Of a stretch of DNA of 64,000 nt, positions 28,296 through 36,782 are shown piece by piece. The first letter of the stretch is position 1. The number at the start of each line of letters is the position of its first letter. The notes beneath the pieces were generated by a model. That model was not told the DNA's origin. It did no database searches and saw only the letters and a program-made list of their open reading frames with translations. Source of the DNA: JAKOUL01 sp035378845 (GTDB lineage Bacteria; Dictyoglomota; Dictyoglomia; Dictyoglomales; Dictyoglomaceae); contig DAOSUP010000001.1 of NCBI GenBank assembly GCA_035378845.1, positions 1 to 64,000 of the forward strand, written 5' to 3'. Both the position numbers and the translations under genes were made by a program.

Positions 28296-28439
28296 ATGGC
28301 AAAGGATCCTGTTTGTGGGATGGAAGTGGATGAAAAGAATCCACCAGCAGTTTCTGAGTATAAAGGGAAGAAATATTATTTTTGTAATAAAGCTTGTAAA
28401 ATAGAATTTGAAAAAAATCCTGAAAAATATGTGAAATGA
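28296..28439 (+). CDS. Small YHS-domain protein
   Basis: A 47-residue protein that is essentially one YHS domain: DPVCGMEV at residues 4-11, then KYYFCNKACKIEFEKNPEKY at 26-45. The cysteines at 7, 30 and 34 fit the metal-binding pattern of YHS/TRASH-like domains. The ATG has AGGAGG 9 nt upstream (28281-28286). YHS domains are often fused to, or encoded beside, copper ATPases, so it may bind or deliver copper to CopA (inference). It ends in a strong hairpin terminator. Confidence 0.9.
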   Translation: MAKDPVCGMEVDEKNPPAVSEYKGKKYYFCNKACKIEFEKNPEKYVK

Positions 28440-28440
28440 T

Positions 28441-28480
28441 AAGAAGTAGGGGACATTTATGCCCCCTACTTCTTAATCTT
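28441..28480. terminator. Terminator between convergent YHS and hydrolase genes
   Basis: The 12-nt arm at 28441-28452 (AAGAAGTAGGGG) pairs perfectly with 28463-28474 (CCCCTACTTCTT). U-tracts are short on both sides, but the long stem and its place between two convergent stop codons suggest bidirectional termination. Confidence 0.8.
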
Positions 28481-29247
28481 TATAGAGTTTCTTTAAACCA
28501 ATTTATACTTTTTTCAATAGCCTGATTTTCCCACTCAATAGAATTAAAAGTATGATCTGAGTCTTTAATTATCTCAAGATTTGTCTTGTGGGAATCCTTT
28601 ATCCCATTATAGTAGTCATAAGCATGTTGAATTGGTACTACTGGATCCCCACTTCCATGAATTATTAAAACAGGGAGACTTCTTTTCTTTAACTCTTCTA
28701 AAGGTTTTATATTTGGTATCTCTGCTAAGAATCTTTTTCCTAATGGATTTCCACCAAGATCTATAAAATCACCATAGTCTTTTATTTTTTGAGCTTCTTC
28801 TGGATTACTGAAGAATATATCAAAATGACATACTGCAGACCAGAGTACACAAGATTTAACAAGAGGATTCCTTCCTGATACCATACTTGCTACGGCTCCT
28901 CCCATAGAAAGTCCTAATATTCCTATTCTTTCCTTATCTACGAGATCGTTTTTGGTCAGGAAGTCCAATGCTACCATAGCATCAGAGACTTCTCCTTCTA
29001 CAGTCATATCCTTGAAGGAGCCTTCACTGTCTCCTGAACCTCTGAAGTCAATTCTTAAGGCACCTATGCCTTCTTTTGCTAAAGCTTCAGCAGCTTTTAC
29101 AAAGATGCGATGTGATTCTATTTTAGTACCCGTAAATCCATGGCAGAAAAGCACAAATGGAGCAGGAGTCTTTTCAGGTATATGGATAACACCAAAAATC
29201 TTTTCACCAAAATTTTCAAGCACCACAGGTTCTCTTCTTTCCTTCAT
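28480..29247 (-). CDS. Alpha/beta hydrolase, esterase-like
   Basis: Serine hydrolase of 255 residues without a signal peptide, so cytosolic. The oxyanion segment HGFTGTK (about 35-41), the strand RIDFRGSGDSEG, the nucleophile elbow GLSMGG (Ser at about 118), acid HGSGDPVVP and histidine DSDHTFNS give a complete triad. The overall motif set resembles cinnamoyl/feruloyl esterases such as those of Lactobacillus and Butyrivibrio. Release of ferulate from imported plant oligosaccharides would fit the plant-polymer lifestyle, but a general acyl-ester hydrolase is equally possible. SD AAGGAGG precedes the ATG. Confidence 0.88.
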   Translation of the reverse strand: MKERREPVVLENFGEKIFGVIHIPEKTPAPFVLFCHGFTGTKIESHRIFVKAAEALAKEGIGALRIDFRGSGDSEGSFKDMTVEGEVSDAMVALDFLTKNDLVDKERIGILGLSMGGAVASMVSGRNPLVKSCVLWSAVCHFDIFFSNPEEAQKIKDYGDFIDLGGNPLGKRFLAEIPNIKPLEELKKRSLPVLIIHGSGDPVVPIQHAYDYYNGIKDSHKTNLEIIKDSDHTFNSIEWENQAIEKSINWFKETL

Positions 29248-29815
29248 ATCTTCACCTCCTTATTAAGATTGATATTATTTTTATTATATTCCTAAAATAT
29301 GATTTTAAAAAATAATTATATGTAAAGTTTTCAAATATACGCTACAAAAATATATTAATAGCTCATTCAAAAGGTTTTTTATAATTAAGACTTTCCTATA
29401 CGATCTCTTTGAGAAAAAAGATACCAATTCAATTCTAAGGAAGGAAGAAGCAGATAAGAATAAGGAGAAAAAGTGCTGGTGATAATTTTCTTTTCCCATC
29501 ACCCATGTTATTTACCCCCTCCATATATTAAAATGTAGGTAATATTTTGGAGGCTCTAAAAACCTTTTGGAATCTAATTTCTATCTATATTGTTTTTCCC
29601 TTTAAAGAATTGTCAATGGATCAGTCTTCCTCAAAAATAATCTTTTAAATAAACAAATTTTCCATCCTTAAAAATATTTCTGTTATTTTTACATTATCTT
29701 CTTACCTGAAATTTTCCTATCTTTCTTCAGAAAGAATCAGAGGAGTTTTCCATAAGGGTAAACTTGATATATCTCTTCTTAATTCTCTAATCGTATCTCC
29801 ATTTAAATTTAAAAC
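29248..29815. other. 570-nt region without an intact gene; possible decayed coding sequence on the minus strand
   Basis: No complete gene is supported. On the minus strand the frame stays open for about 36 codons directly after the rbsC stop (29815 down to about 29707) and reads like protein (IRELRRDISSLPLWKTP), but has no start. Further down, a textbook SD (GGAGGGGGT, 29522-29514) sits 7 nt before an ATG at 29506. It opens only 23 codons of signal-peptide-like sequence (SPALFLLILICFFLP), ending at 29435. A shifted frame then stays open to 29305. This fits a secreted-protein gene broken by a frameshift, but a chance peptide cannot be excluded. Confidence 0.35.
29435..29506 (-). pseudogene. 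Possible remnant of a secreted-protein gene (SD plus signal-peptide-like start)
   Basis: A strong SD with ideal spacing leads into 23 codons: a charged N-terminus (GDGKRK), then a hydrophobic core, then a stop. That is the pattern of an export signal without its protein. A frame shifted relative to the stop continues for about 45 codons. Similar peptides can be functional leader or small membrane proteins, so the pseudogene label is tentative. Confidence 0.25.
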
Positions 29816-30808
29816 TTATTGAACTAAGCCCATTTTTCTTTTACGGTACTGATCAAATATAACAGCTGCAATAATAATAATACCAGTAGCAGCAGGTTGC
29901 CAATATGCTGGGAATCCTAAAAGAACCATTCCTGTTCTTAAAACTTGCATAATTACAGCTCCAATAAGTGCACCTAAGATAGTTCCTTCTCCTCCCGTTA
30001 AGGATGTTCCACCAATTACTGCTGCAGCAATAATATCTAATTCATAACCCGAAGCTGCTGTTGGAGCTGCAACTCCAAGCCTTGCAGTCATTAAGATTCC
30101 TCCAATGGCAGTTAAGAATCCACAAAGAGTATAAACTAATATCTTCGTTCTTTTTGTATTTATTCCAGAGAGGCTTGCTGCTTGCTCGTTACCACCCACT
30201 GCATATATCCTATATCCCCAAACAGTGCGATTTAAAAATAGGGAAGTTAAAATACAAAGGACAGCCATAACAACCACAGGAAGAGGTATTTTTAACCCTA
30301 AGAAAGGAATATCATATTGTCCCCAAAATATAAAACTTTTTGGTAAGTCTCTTACAGGCCATCCTCCTGTTAATCCATAGCAAAATCCTCGGGCTATATT
30401 CATAGTACCTAAGGTTGCTACAAAGGGAGGAAGATTTGTTTTACCTACTAAAAATCCATTTATAAACCCTACTAAAGCCCCAATAAATAATCCTCCTAAA
30501 ATAGACAAGAAATCTCCAAAATTTGCTCTTAACATCATTGCAGAAATTAGTCCAGAAAGAGCCATTACAGACCCTACAGATAGATCAATACCACCTGTAA
30601 TAATGACCATGGTGATTCCAAAGGCACTTATAGCATTCCAGGAAAAAGCTCTTAATATATTGAAAATATTTGTGGAAGTCAAGAAAGTAGAGGTAGTAAT
30701 ACTTAAAAACAAAACTAAAATAATTAAAACTATAAGAATTCCAATTTCCTGAAATTTTTGGAATTTTAAGAATTGTCCAAAATTTTTAGTTGAAGTTTTA
30801 TTTTTCAT
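29816..30808 (-). CDS. rbsC: Ribose-type sugar ABC transporter permease
   Basis: Membrane subunit of a CUT2-family importer for a monosaccharide such as ribose or xylose, 330 residues, with about ten hydrophobic segments. Family motifs: ITGGIDLSVGSVMALSGL near residue 70, the GFINGFLVGKTNLPPFVATLG segment, GGNEQAASLSGI near residue 205, and AAVIGGTSLTGGEGTILGA near residue 265. It follows the ATPase gene by 26 nt on the minus strand with AGGAGG before the ATG. The monosaccharide cannot be read from sequence. Confidence 0.93.
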   Translation of the reverse strand: MKNKTSTKNFGQFLKFQKFQEIGILIVLIILVLFLSITTSTFLTSTNIFNILRAFSWNAISAFGITMVIITGGIDLSVGSVMALSGLISAMMLRANFGDFLSILGGLFIGALVGFINGFLVGKTNLPPFVATLGTMNIARGFCYGLTGGWPVRDLPKSFIFWGQYDIPFLGLKIPLPVVVMAVLCILTSLFLNRTVWGYRIYAVGGNEQAASLSGINTKRTKILVYTLCGFLTAIGGILMTARLGVAAPTAASGYELDIIAAAVIGGTSLTGGEGTILGALIGAVIMQVLRTGMVLLGFPAYWQPAATGIIIIAAVIFDQYRKRKMGLVQ

Positions 30809-30834
30809 CTTAAACCTCCTGATAATTCATTAAA

Positions 30835-32340
30835 TCAGTTGATATATCCAGAAGCATAAGCCATAATCTTTTCTTGAGTAGCATCTTTTTTGGAAATTTC
30901 TGCGACTAATTTCCCTTCATTCATTACTAATACTCTATCACTCATTGCTAAAATCTCAGGCATTTCTGAAGAGATCATTATAATACCTATACCTGATTTT
31001 GCTAATTGGTTCATAATGGTATGAATTTCAGCTTTTGCTGATACATCTATTCCCCGGGTAGGTTCATCAAGTATAAGTATTTTGGGATTTAAAGCAAGCC
31101 ATTTTGAAAGAACCACTTTTTGTTGGTTTCCTCCTGAAAGATATAATACCTTTTGAAATATACTTGGAGTTCTAATATTTAATCTTTGGATAAAATTCTG
31201 AGCTATTTCTGAAAGTTTATTTTTATTAACAAAAAGAGTATTTACTAAATTTCTCAATATACAAATGCCAATATTTTCTCTCACTGCAAGTTTAAGTATA
31301 AGTCCTTCTCCTTGTCTATCCTCAGGAACAAGTCCTATACCTAACTTAACTGCATCTGCAGGAGTATTAATTTCAACCTTTTTCCCTTCTAAATAAATTT
31401 CGCCTTTATCCTTTTTATCCGCTCCAAATATCAGTCTTACCATTTCTGTCCTACCTGCTCCTACTAAACCTGCTACACCAAGGATTTCTCCTTTATACAA
31501 TTTAAAACTGGTGTTTTTTATAACTCCTTTTTTATAAAGATTTTTCACTTCTAAAATTGCTTCTTCTGTTTTTACTTCTTCCTTCTGAAACATCTCTGAC
31601 AAAGGTCTATTTACCATGAGATAAATAACTTTTTCAATATTGGCTTCTTCTTTTCTCATTACTCCCACTAATTTTCCATCTCTTAGTATGGTTATTCTAT
31701 CTGCGATTCTAAAGACCTCTTCTAATCTATGAGAAACAAATATTATTGCTATTCCTTGGGTTCTCAATTGGTTTATAATTTCAAAAAGTTTTTCTACTTC
31801 TTCAAGTCCTAAGGCTGATGTGGGTTCATCCATAATAATAATCTTAGCTTTAAAAGCTAAAGCTTTAGCTATTTCAACCATTTGTTTTTCTGCTATAGAA
31901 AGATCTCTTATCATTTCCTTTGGAGATATATCAGCTTCTACCATACCTAATAATTTTTGGGCTTCTTTTTCCATTAATTCTTTATCCACGAAACCTAAAT
32001 TTCCTAAGATGCTTTTTTTAATTGGTTCCCTAGCGCAAAATATATTCTGAGCAACAGTCTGATTAGGAGTTAGATTGAACTCTTGATAAATGGTACTTAT
32101 CCCTAATTTTTGAGCATGATAAGGACTTTCTATCTCAATTTTTCTTCCATCAAGGAATATTCTTCCTGCATCTTTTTGATAAGCTCCACTCAATATCTTC
32201 ATAAGAGTAGATTTTCCTGCTCCATTCTCTCCTACAAGTCCCATAACTTCTCCTTCGTATAATTCAAAATCTACCTTATTAAGAGCTTGAACACCTGGAA
32301 AAGATTTTGATATTTCTTCCATCTTCAATATTTGATTCAT
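30835..32340 (-). CDS. rbsA: Ribose-type sugar ABC transporter, dual ATP-binding protein
   Basis: ATPase subunit with two fused nucleotide-binding domains, 501 residues. Domain 1 (about 5-240) has a full Walker A (GENGAGKST) and Walker B (IIIMDEPTSALG). Domain 2 (about 255-500) has the degenerate P-loop GLVGAGRTE typical of RbsA-type second domains, the signature LSGGNQQKV, and ILILDEPTRGIDV. This domain pairing is diagnostic for CUT2 importers. The gene follows the binding-protein gene after a 92-nt gap that contains a hairpin. Confidence 0.95.
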   Translation of the reverse strand: MNQILKMEEISKSFPGVQALNKVDFELYEGEVMGLVGENGAGKSTLMKILSGAYQKDAGRIFLDGRKIEIESPYHAQKLGISTIYQEFNLTPNQTVAQNIFCAREPIKKSILGNLGFVDKELMEKEAQKLLGMVEADISPKEMIRDLSIAEKQMVEIAKALAFKAKIIIMDEPTSALGLEEVEKLFEIINQLRTQGIAIIFVSHRLEEVFRIADRITILRDGKLVGVMRKEEANIEKVIYLMVNRPLSEMFQKEEVKTEEAILEVKNLYKKGVIKNTSFKLYKGEILGVAGLVGAGRTEMVRLIFGADKKDKGEIYLEGKKVEINTPADAVKLGIGLVPEDRQGEGLILKLAVRENIGICILRNLVNTLFVNKNKLSEIAQNFIQRLNIRTPSIFQKVLYLSGGNQQKVVLSKWLALNPKILILDEPTRGIDVSAKAEIHTIMNQLAKSGIGIIMISSEMPEILAMSDRVLVMNEGKLVAEISKKDATQEKIMAYASGYIN

Positions 32341-32368
32341 AGAAGTTTCTCACCTCCTAATTTGAAAA

Positions 32369-32403
32369 GGGGTATCAGTGAGTATACTCCCCACTGATAC
32401 CCC
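32369..32403 (-). terminator. Intercistronic hairpin between rbsB and rbsA
   Basis: GGGGTATCAGTG (32369-32380) and CACTGATACCCC (32392-32403) form a perfect 12-bp stem. On the minus strand it is followed only by TTTTC, so it is probably a partial terminator or a 3'-end stabiliser that lets the binding protein be made in excess. Confidence 0.65.
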
Positions 32404-32432
32404 AAAGTTTTCTATGTTTTCTCTTTTAGGAC

Positions 32433-33428
32433 TTAGAATGCAGGAGGGAGTGGAGTCTTGAAATCTTTTAGTAACATTGCTCTAATCATTGCATCTACAT
32501 TCTTCTTAGTAACTATATCCATTCCACTATCTACCCAATCAGGGAATTTTTCTCCTTTTGTTACTTTACGATATAGCATATCTATAGTATCGTATCCCCA
32601 ACCCCAATATTTTTGTCCTACTAATCCTGAAAGAAGTCCTTCTTTAAGATATTGTAATTCTACAGGAAGAGTATCAAAGGCTACAGTAAACACCTTCTTT
32701 GATTTTGCTGCCTTTTCCCATAATGGCATAGATCCTCTTTCTGCATTGAGAGGCCAAAGTCCTACAAAGAACCATCCTCTCAATTTTGGATACCTCTGCA
32801 TAGTCTCTTCTACGACTTCAACGCCTTTATTGATATCATCATAGCATGCAACAGTGGTTACAATTTTGATATTAGGATAACCTTTTATCTCATCCTTAAA
32901 TCCACGCATTCTTTCTTCTAAGTTTAGTGCTCCAGGTACACCTGTAAGAAGAGCAACGTCTCCCTTTGTTCCCATGGCTTTTACTAATAATTTAGCTGCC
33001 CATCTTCCACCTTCATAGTTATCTACACCGAGATATGTAAATCTTTTACTCTTTGGGGCATCAGAGTCAAAGGTCATTACAGGTATTCCTGCATCTACTG
33101 CTTTATTAATCACATCAATTAAAGCGGTAGGATCATTACAAGATATGCCAATACCATCTACTTTACGAGCTACAACATCCTCAACTACTCTTGCTTGTTC
33201 ATTAGCATCTGACGCTACTGAAGCAACATAAAGTATTTCAACTTGGTAAGGCCCTTGCTTAGATATTTCTTGTGCTCTCGCAAAAGCGCCATCTCTTCCT
33301 AATTCAAATACAGGATTGTTTAAAGATTTTGGTATCCATGCAAAGACAAGTTTCTTAGGTGTTTGTGCTGTTGCAGACATTAGTAAGAGAATAATAATTA
33401 GAAAAGAAATCAAAACTAATCTTTTCAT
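32433..33428 (-). CDS. rbsB: Ribose-type sugar-binding protein
   Basis: Periplasmic-binding-protein-like receptor (type 1 fold) for the RbsA/RbsC importer. The ATG at 33428 is chosen because AGGAGG lies 6 nt upstream and because a clean signal peptide (MKRLVLIS to ATAQ) begins there; an in-frame ATG 48 nt further upstream has no SD. The mature protein shows IPKSLNNPVFELGRDGA, the DGIGISCNDPTALIDVI strand, PVMTFDSDAP and VALLTGVPGALN. Its closest relatives are usually annotated as ribose, xylose or autoinducer-2-like binding proteins. A good promoter lies at 33551-33579. Confidence 0.93.
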   Translation of the reverse strand: MKRLVLISFLIIILLLMSATAQTPKKLVFAWIPKSLNNPVFELGRDGAFARAQEISKQGPYQVEILYVASVASDANEQARVVEDVVARKVDGIGISCNDPTALIDVINKAVDAGIPVMTFDSDAPKSKRFTYLGVDNYEGGRWAAKLLVKAMGTKGDVALLTGVPGALNLEERMRGFKDEIKGYPNIKIVTTVACYDDINKGVEVVEETMQRYPKLRGWFFVGLWPLNAERGSMPLWEKAAKSKKVFTVAFDTLPVELQYLKEGLLSGLVGQKYWGWGYDTIDMLYRKVTKGEKFPDWVDSGMDIVTKKNVDAMIRAMLLKDFKTPLPPAF

Positions 33429-33550
33429 ACATTTCCTCCTAAAAGAAGTTTTGGAATGGAAAGGAAAGGTCAGCAAGAATTAAATTTTTTTTGTTTTTAC
33501 ATCCCCCCCCATCAAAAGAATTCGATTCTATTATGATAGAGATTTAATTA

Positions 33551-33579
33551 ATTGTATTATATAGTAAACTTAGAGTCAA
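33551..33579 (-). promoter_or_regulatory. Promoter of the rbsB-rbsA-rbsC operon
   Basis: Minus-strand TTGACT (33579-33574) and TACAAT (33556-33551) are separated by 17 nt. The start site would be near 33544, giving a leader of about 115 nt that contains a run of eight G (opposite 33503-33510). Confidence 0.7.
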
Positions 33580-33830
33580 TTGTTTGAATTTCCTTACAAA
33601 AAAATCCATATAAAAAAATCTTAAAATGTAAATGAGAAAGTTTTAAGATGAAAAATTATATCTCCGAAACATAAGAGAACATTTAGAGAATTACATGAGT
33701 TAATAGGGTTTGCTTATAATTATTTTTTTAAACTTTTTAGCATTTGCTTTTGAGATAAGAATAAGAAGTAATTTGTTTTTTAATCCTGAATGATTTTAAG
33801 GAAAAATTTGCTGAGTCGTAATATTTTGGC
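33580..33830. other. Intergenic spacer between divergent rbs and pyr promoters
   Basis: About 250 nt of A/T-rich sequence with no credible gene. The only structure noticed is a 9-bp inverted repeat, ATCTTAAAA at 33618-33626 with TTTTAAGAT at 33641-33649. It could be an operator for either promoter or chance in such A/T-rich DNA. Confidence 0.4.
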
Positions 33831-33859
33831 TTGACATAATTTTTTATCTTTATTATCAT
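33831..33859 (+). promoter_or_regulatory. Promoter of the pyrimidine operon
   Basis: A perfect TTGACA at 33831-33836 and TATCAT at 33854-33859 are separated by 17 nt. The transcript would begin near 33866, only about 8 nt before the PyrR recognition hairpin. Confidence 0.8.
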
Positions 33860-33873
33860 AATATGACCTTTAA

Positions 33874-33979
33874 TTTAGCCCAGTGAGGCTAAAAAGGGGG
33901 TAAAATTGAATAAAAATATAGAAGCAAAGTTAAAGAATAGGCGGGCATGTCCATGAAAAGTGGATATGCCCGCTTTTTT
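33874..33979 (+). promoter_or_regulatory. PyrR-controlled transcription attenuator
   Basis: At 33874-33893 a short hairpin TTTAGCC-CAGTGA-GGCTAAA matches the PyrR-binding anti-antiterminator consensus (AGUCCAGAGAGGCU in Bacillus). Downstream a strong terminator is formed by GCGGGCATGTCCA (33941-33953) and TGGATATGCCCGC (33961-33973), followed by six T. The sequence between would take part in the antiterminator; GCCC in the PyrR hairpin can pair with GGGC of the terminator arm. By analogy with Bacillus, UMP-bound PyrR stabilises the first hairpin and so promotes termination when pyrimidines are plentiful. The first gene is pyrR itself, giving autoregulation. Confidence 0.88.
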
Positions 33980-34004
33980 ATTATATATGAAGGGAGGGTT
34001 TTTT

Positions 34005-34559
34005 ATGTATTTTCAAGAAAAGGCGAAAATTATGGATAAAGATGCTATTTTGAGAGCTTTAAGAAGAATTGCATATGAGATTGTAGAAAGGAATAAAGGT
34101 GTAGGGAATATTGTTTTAGTAGGAATAAGAAGAAGGGGAGTTCCTCTTGCAAAAAGGTTAAAAAATTATTTGGAAGAGATTGAAAAAAGTGATATTCCTG
34201 TAGGAAGTCTTGATATTACTCTTTATAGAGATGATTTAAATCTGAGATTAGATCAACCAAAGGTGGAAAAAACAGAAATAGAATTTTCTGTAGATGATAA
34301 AGATGTGATTCTTGTGGATGATGTCTTATATACAGGAAGAACAGTGAGATCTGCTCTTGATGCTTTGATAGATATAGGAAGACCAAGGAGTGTACAACTT
34401 GCAGTTCTTGTGGATAGAGGGCATAGAGAGTTTCCCATTAGAGCAGATTATGTGGGTAAGAATGTTCCTACTTCCAAGAAAGAGCAGATAGAAGTAAGGC
34501 TTGAAGAAGTTGATGGTGTAGATGAGGTAGTGATAGGCGAGTGGAAGGAGGACAAGTGA
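34005..34559 (+). CDS. pyrR: PyrR bifunctional regulator / uracil phosphoribosyltransferase
   Basis: RNA-binding attenuation protein of the pyr operon, often with weak uracil phosphoribosyltransferase activity; 184 residues. ATG at 34005 with AGGGAGG 7 nt upstream; an in-frame ATG at 33960 lies inside the terminator hairpin and is rejected. Visible are AILRALRRIAYEIVERN, GIRRRGVPLAKRL, the DITLYRDDL segment and the PRPP-binding loop VILVDDVLYTGRT (about 102-114). Its target hairpin is in the leader at 33874-33893. Its stop overlaps the proposed GTG start of pyrB. Confidence 0.96.
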   Translation: MYFQEKAKIMDKDAILRALRRIAYEIVERNKGVGNIVLVGIRRRGVPLAKRLKNYLEEIEKSDIPVGSLDITLYRDDLNLRLDQPKVEKTEIEFSVDDKDVILVDDVLYTGRTVRSALDALIDIGRPRSVQLAVLVDRGHREFPIRADYVGKNVPTSKKEQIEVRLEEVDGVDEVVIGEWKEDK

Positions 34560-35503
34560 TATCTATGCTGAATATGGAAGCTTTGATCGGTATTGAAGAT
34601 CTTACTAAGGAAGAGATTGAGCTTATTGTTGAAACTTCAAGTTCCATGAAGGATATATTAAAGAGGACCATAAAAAAAGTCCCTACACTTCGTGGTAGAA
34701 CTATATGTACTCTGTTTTATGAACCCAGTACTCGCACAAGATCTTCTTTTGAACTTGCTGCAAAATATCTCAGTGCAGATACCATAAGTATTGCTACATC
34801 TACAAGCAGTGTACAAAAAGGTGAAACTCTTCTTGATACTGTGAAAACCTTAGAAGCTATGGGTATAGATATGTTTATTGTAAGACATAGTGCTTCAGGA
34901 GTTCCTAATTTTTTAGCTAAAAATATAAAGGCAAAGATCATAAATGCTGGTGATGGGATGCATGAGCATCCTACTCAGGCTCTTTTAGATGTTTTTACAG
35001 TATATGAGAAAAAGAGGGGGCTTGATAATTTAAAAGTAGCAATCATTGGAGATGTATTCCATAGTAGAGTTGCAAGGTCAAATATTTATGCTTGGGAAAA
35101 ATTGAGAAGCTCTGTGGTAGTATGTGGCCCAAGTACTTTAATCCCTCCTTATATACAAGATCTTAATGTAGAGGTTACATATGATTTAAATACAGCTTTA
35201 GAAGATGCTGACATTATATACATATTGAGGCTTCAACTGGAAAGGCAAAAGAAAGGTCTTTTCCCAAGCTTAAGGGAATACCATATGCTTTTTGGTGTCA
35301 CTCCTGAAAGATTAAGAAAAGCTAAGAAAGATGTTTTAGTTATGCATCCTGGACCTATGAATAGAGGAGTTGAAATTTCCTCAGAGGTGGCAGATAGTAT
35401 TATCTCAGTTATTAATGAGCAGGTAACAAATGGAGTTGCAGTTAGGATGGCTTTGCTTTATCTCATGTTGGGAGGTAAGGGCGATGAAGATGCTAATTCA
35501 TGA
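34556..35503 (+). CDS. pyrB: Aspartate carbamoyltransferase catalytic subunit
   Basis: Condenses carbamoyl phosphate and aspartate, the committed step of pyrimidine synthesis. The carbamoyl-phosphate loop FYEPSTRTRSSFE (about 50-62), the HPTQALLDVFT motif, IGDVFHSRVARSN, and HPGPMNRGVE near the C-terminus are all present. The start is taken as the GTG at 34556, which overlaps the pyrR stop (GTGA) and has AAGGAGG 4 nt upstream; the ATG at 34565 is a close alternative. No pyrI regulatory subunit is next to it, so control is probably only at the PyrR level. Confidence 0.95.
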   Translation: MISMLNMEALIGIEDLTKEEIELIVETSSSMKDILKRTIKKVPTLRGRTICTLFYEPSTRTRSSFELAAKYLSADTISIATSTSSVQKGETLLDTVKTLEAMGIDMFIVRHSASGVPNFLAKNIKAKIINAGDGMHEHPTQALLDVFTVYEKKRGLDNLKVAIIGDVFHSRVARSNIYAWEKLRSSVVVCGPSTLIPPYIQDLNVEVTYDLNTALEDADIIYILRLQLERQKKGLFPSLREYHMLFGVTPERLRKAKKDVLVMHPGPMNRGVEISSEVADSIISVINEQVTNGVAVRMALLYLMLGGKGDEDANS

Positions 35504-36782
35504 TGTGAAATTAGTTTATCCTGAAAGAGATATGGAAGAAGAAGGGGATATTTATATAGAAAATGGAATTATAAGAAAGATTGGAAAAGATATTAGTGTT
35601 AATGAGAATATAGATATCATAGATGGTAAAGATAAAGTAGTAGTTCCATCTCTTATTGATATGCATGTTCATCTGAGGGAGCCTGGTTTTGAATGGAAGG
35701 AAACTATTGAAACAGGTTCTATGGCTGCTGTTGCAGGTGGTTTTACCTCTATAGCATGTATGCCTAATACAGAGCCTCCTATAGATGATAAGTCTATGAT
35801 TGAATTTATATATGAAAAAGCGAATAAAGCTGGACTTATAAGAATTTATCCCATAGGGACTATCACAAAAAAAAGAGAAGGAAAAGAAATTTCTGAGATG
35901 GGGGATATGTTCTTAGCAGGAGCAAAAGCATTTTCAGATGATGGGGCTTGTGTACAAAATAGTGAGGTTCTCAGGTGTGCATTAGAATATTCAAAGATGT
36001 TTGGTGTATCTATTATTGAGCATGCGGAAGATAGTAACTTATCTCAAGAAGGGAGTATTAACTGGGGAAAAACTGCAACTTTATTAGGTCTGAAAGGAAT
36101 TCCATGGGTAGCAGAAACATCAATGGTAGCACGAGATATCTTTCTTTCCTCTCTAACAGGTGGTAACCTTCATATAGCTCATGTTTCTTGTTGGCAGAGT
36201 CTTGAAATGATTAAGTGGGCTAAAGAAAATGGAATAAATGTAACTTGTGAAGTAACACCTCATCATTTAGTACTTACAGAAGAGGAAGTAAAGAAAAGCA
36301 ATTATGATACTAATACAAAAGTAAATCCCCCATTAAGAACAAAAGAAGACCAAGAAGCTTTGTGGGAAGGTATAAAAAACGATCTAATTGATGTAATTGC
36401 TACAGATCATGCTCCTCACCATTTGGATGATAAGATGGTAGAATATAGCTTAGCAGAATTTGGTATTTCAGGGCTTGAGACTGCTGTGCCACTGATTATC
36501 ACTTATGGATATTTTCAAAATAAGATTTCTCTTGTAAAGCTCTTTAAAAGAATGAGCTATAATCCCGCTAAAATATTAAATATCCCTTATATTCCATTAG
36601 AAGAAAATGTTCCTGCAAATTTTACTCTTATTGATCTTTCACTGGAAAAAACTGTGGATAAAGAAAAGTTCTTTTCAAAGGGTAAAAATACACCTTTTCA
36701 TGGTTGGACGTTAAAAGGATGGCCTATTATGACTTTTGTTGAAGGAAGAATAGTATTTAAAGAAGGAAAGATTATAAGGTGA
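35484..36782 (+). CDS. pyrC: Dihydroorotase
   Basis: Cyclises carbamoyl aspartate to dihydroorotate; zinc amidohydrolase, 432 residues. Metal ligands are visible in DMHVHLREPG (about residues 58-67), the second histidines in IEHAED and HIAHVS, and the catalytic aspartate in ATDHAPHH. The substrate motif NTEPPIDD is present. The ATG at 35484 has GGAGG 8 nt upstream and lies inside the end of pyrB; an ATG 54 nt earlier has no SD. This is the type I (Bacillus-like) dihydroorotase by length and motifs. Confidence 0.95.
   Translation: MKMLIHDVKLVYPERDMEEEGDIYIENGIIRKIGKDISVNENIDIIDGKDKVVVPSLIDMHVHLREPGFEWKETIETGSMAAVAGGFTSIACMPNTEPPIDDKSMIEFIYEKANKAGLIRIYPIGTITKKREGKEISEMGDMFLAGAKAFSDDGACVQNSEVLRCALEYSKMFGVSIIEHAEDSNLSQEGSINWGKTATLLGLKGIPWVAETSMVARDIFLSSLTGGNLHIAHVSCWQSLEMIKWAKENGINVTCEVTPHHLVLTEEEVKKSNYDTNTKVNPPLRTKEDQEALWEGIKNDLIDVIATDHAPHHLDDKMVEYSLAEFGISGLETAVPLIITYGYFQNKISLVKLFKRMSYNPAKILNIPYIPLEENVPANFTLIDLSLEKTVDKEKFFSKGKNTPFHGWTLKGWPIMTFVEGRIVFKEGKIIR

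Noticed and set aside
29305..29502. 65-codon open frame on the minus strand
   Set aside because: It lacks its own SD and family features. It is treated only as the shifted continuation of the possible remnant starting at 29506.
33503..33510. Run of eight C in the rbs leader as a regulatory slippage tract
   Set aside because: It is outside coding sequence and no mechanism is evident; it could even be a sequencing-length uncertainty.
33960..34004. Upstream ATG of pyrR at 33960
   Set aside because: It lies in the loop of the attenuator terminator and would be lost on termination; the ATG at 34005 has the SD and begins the conserved sequence.
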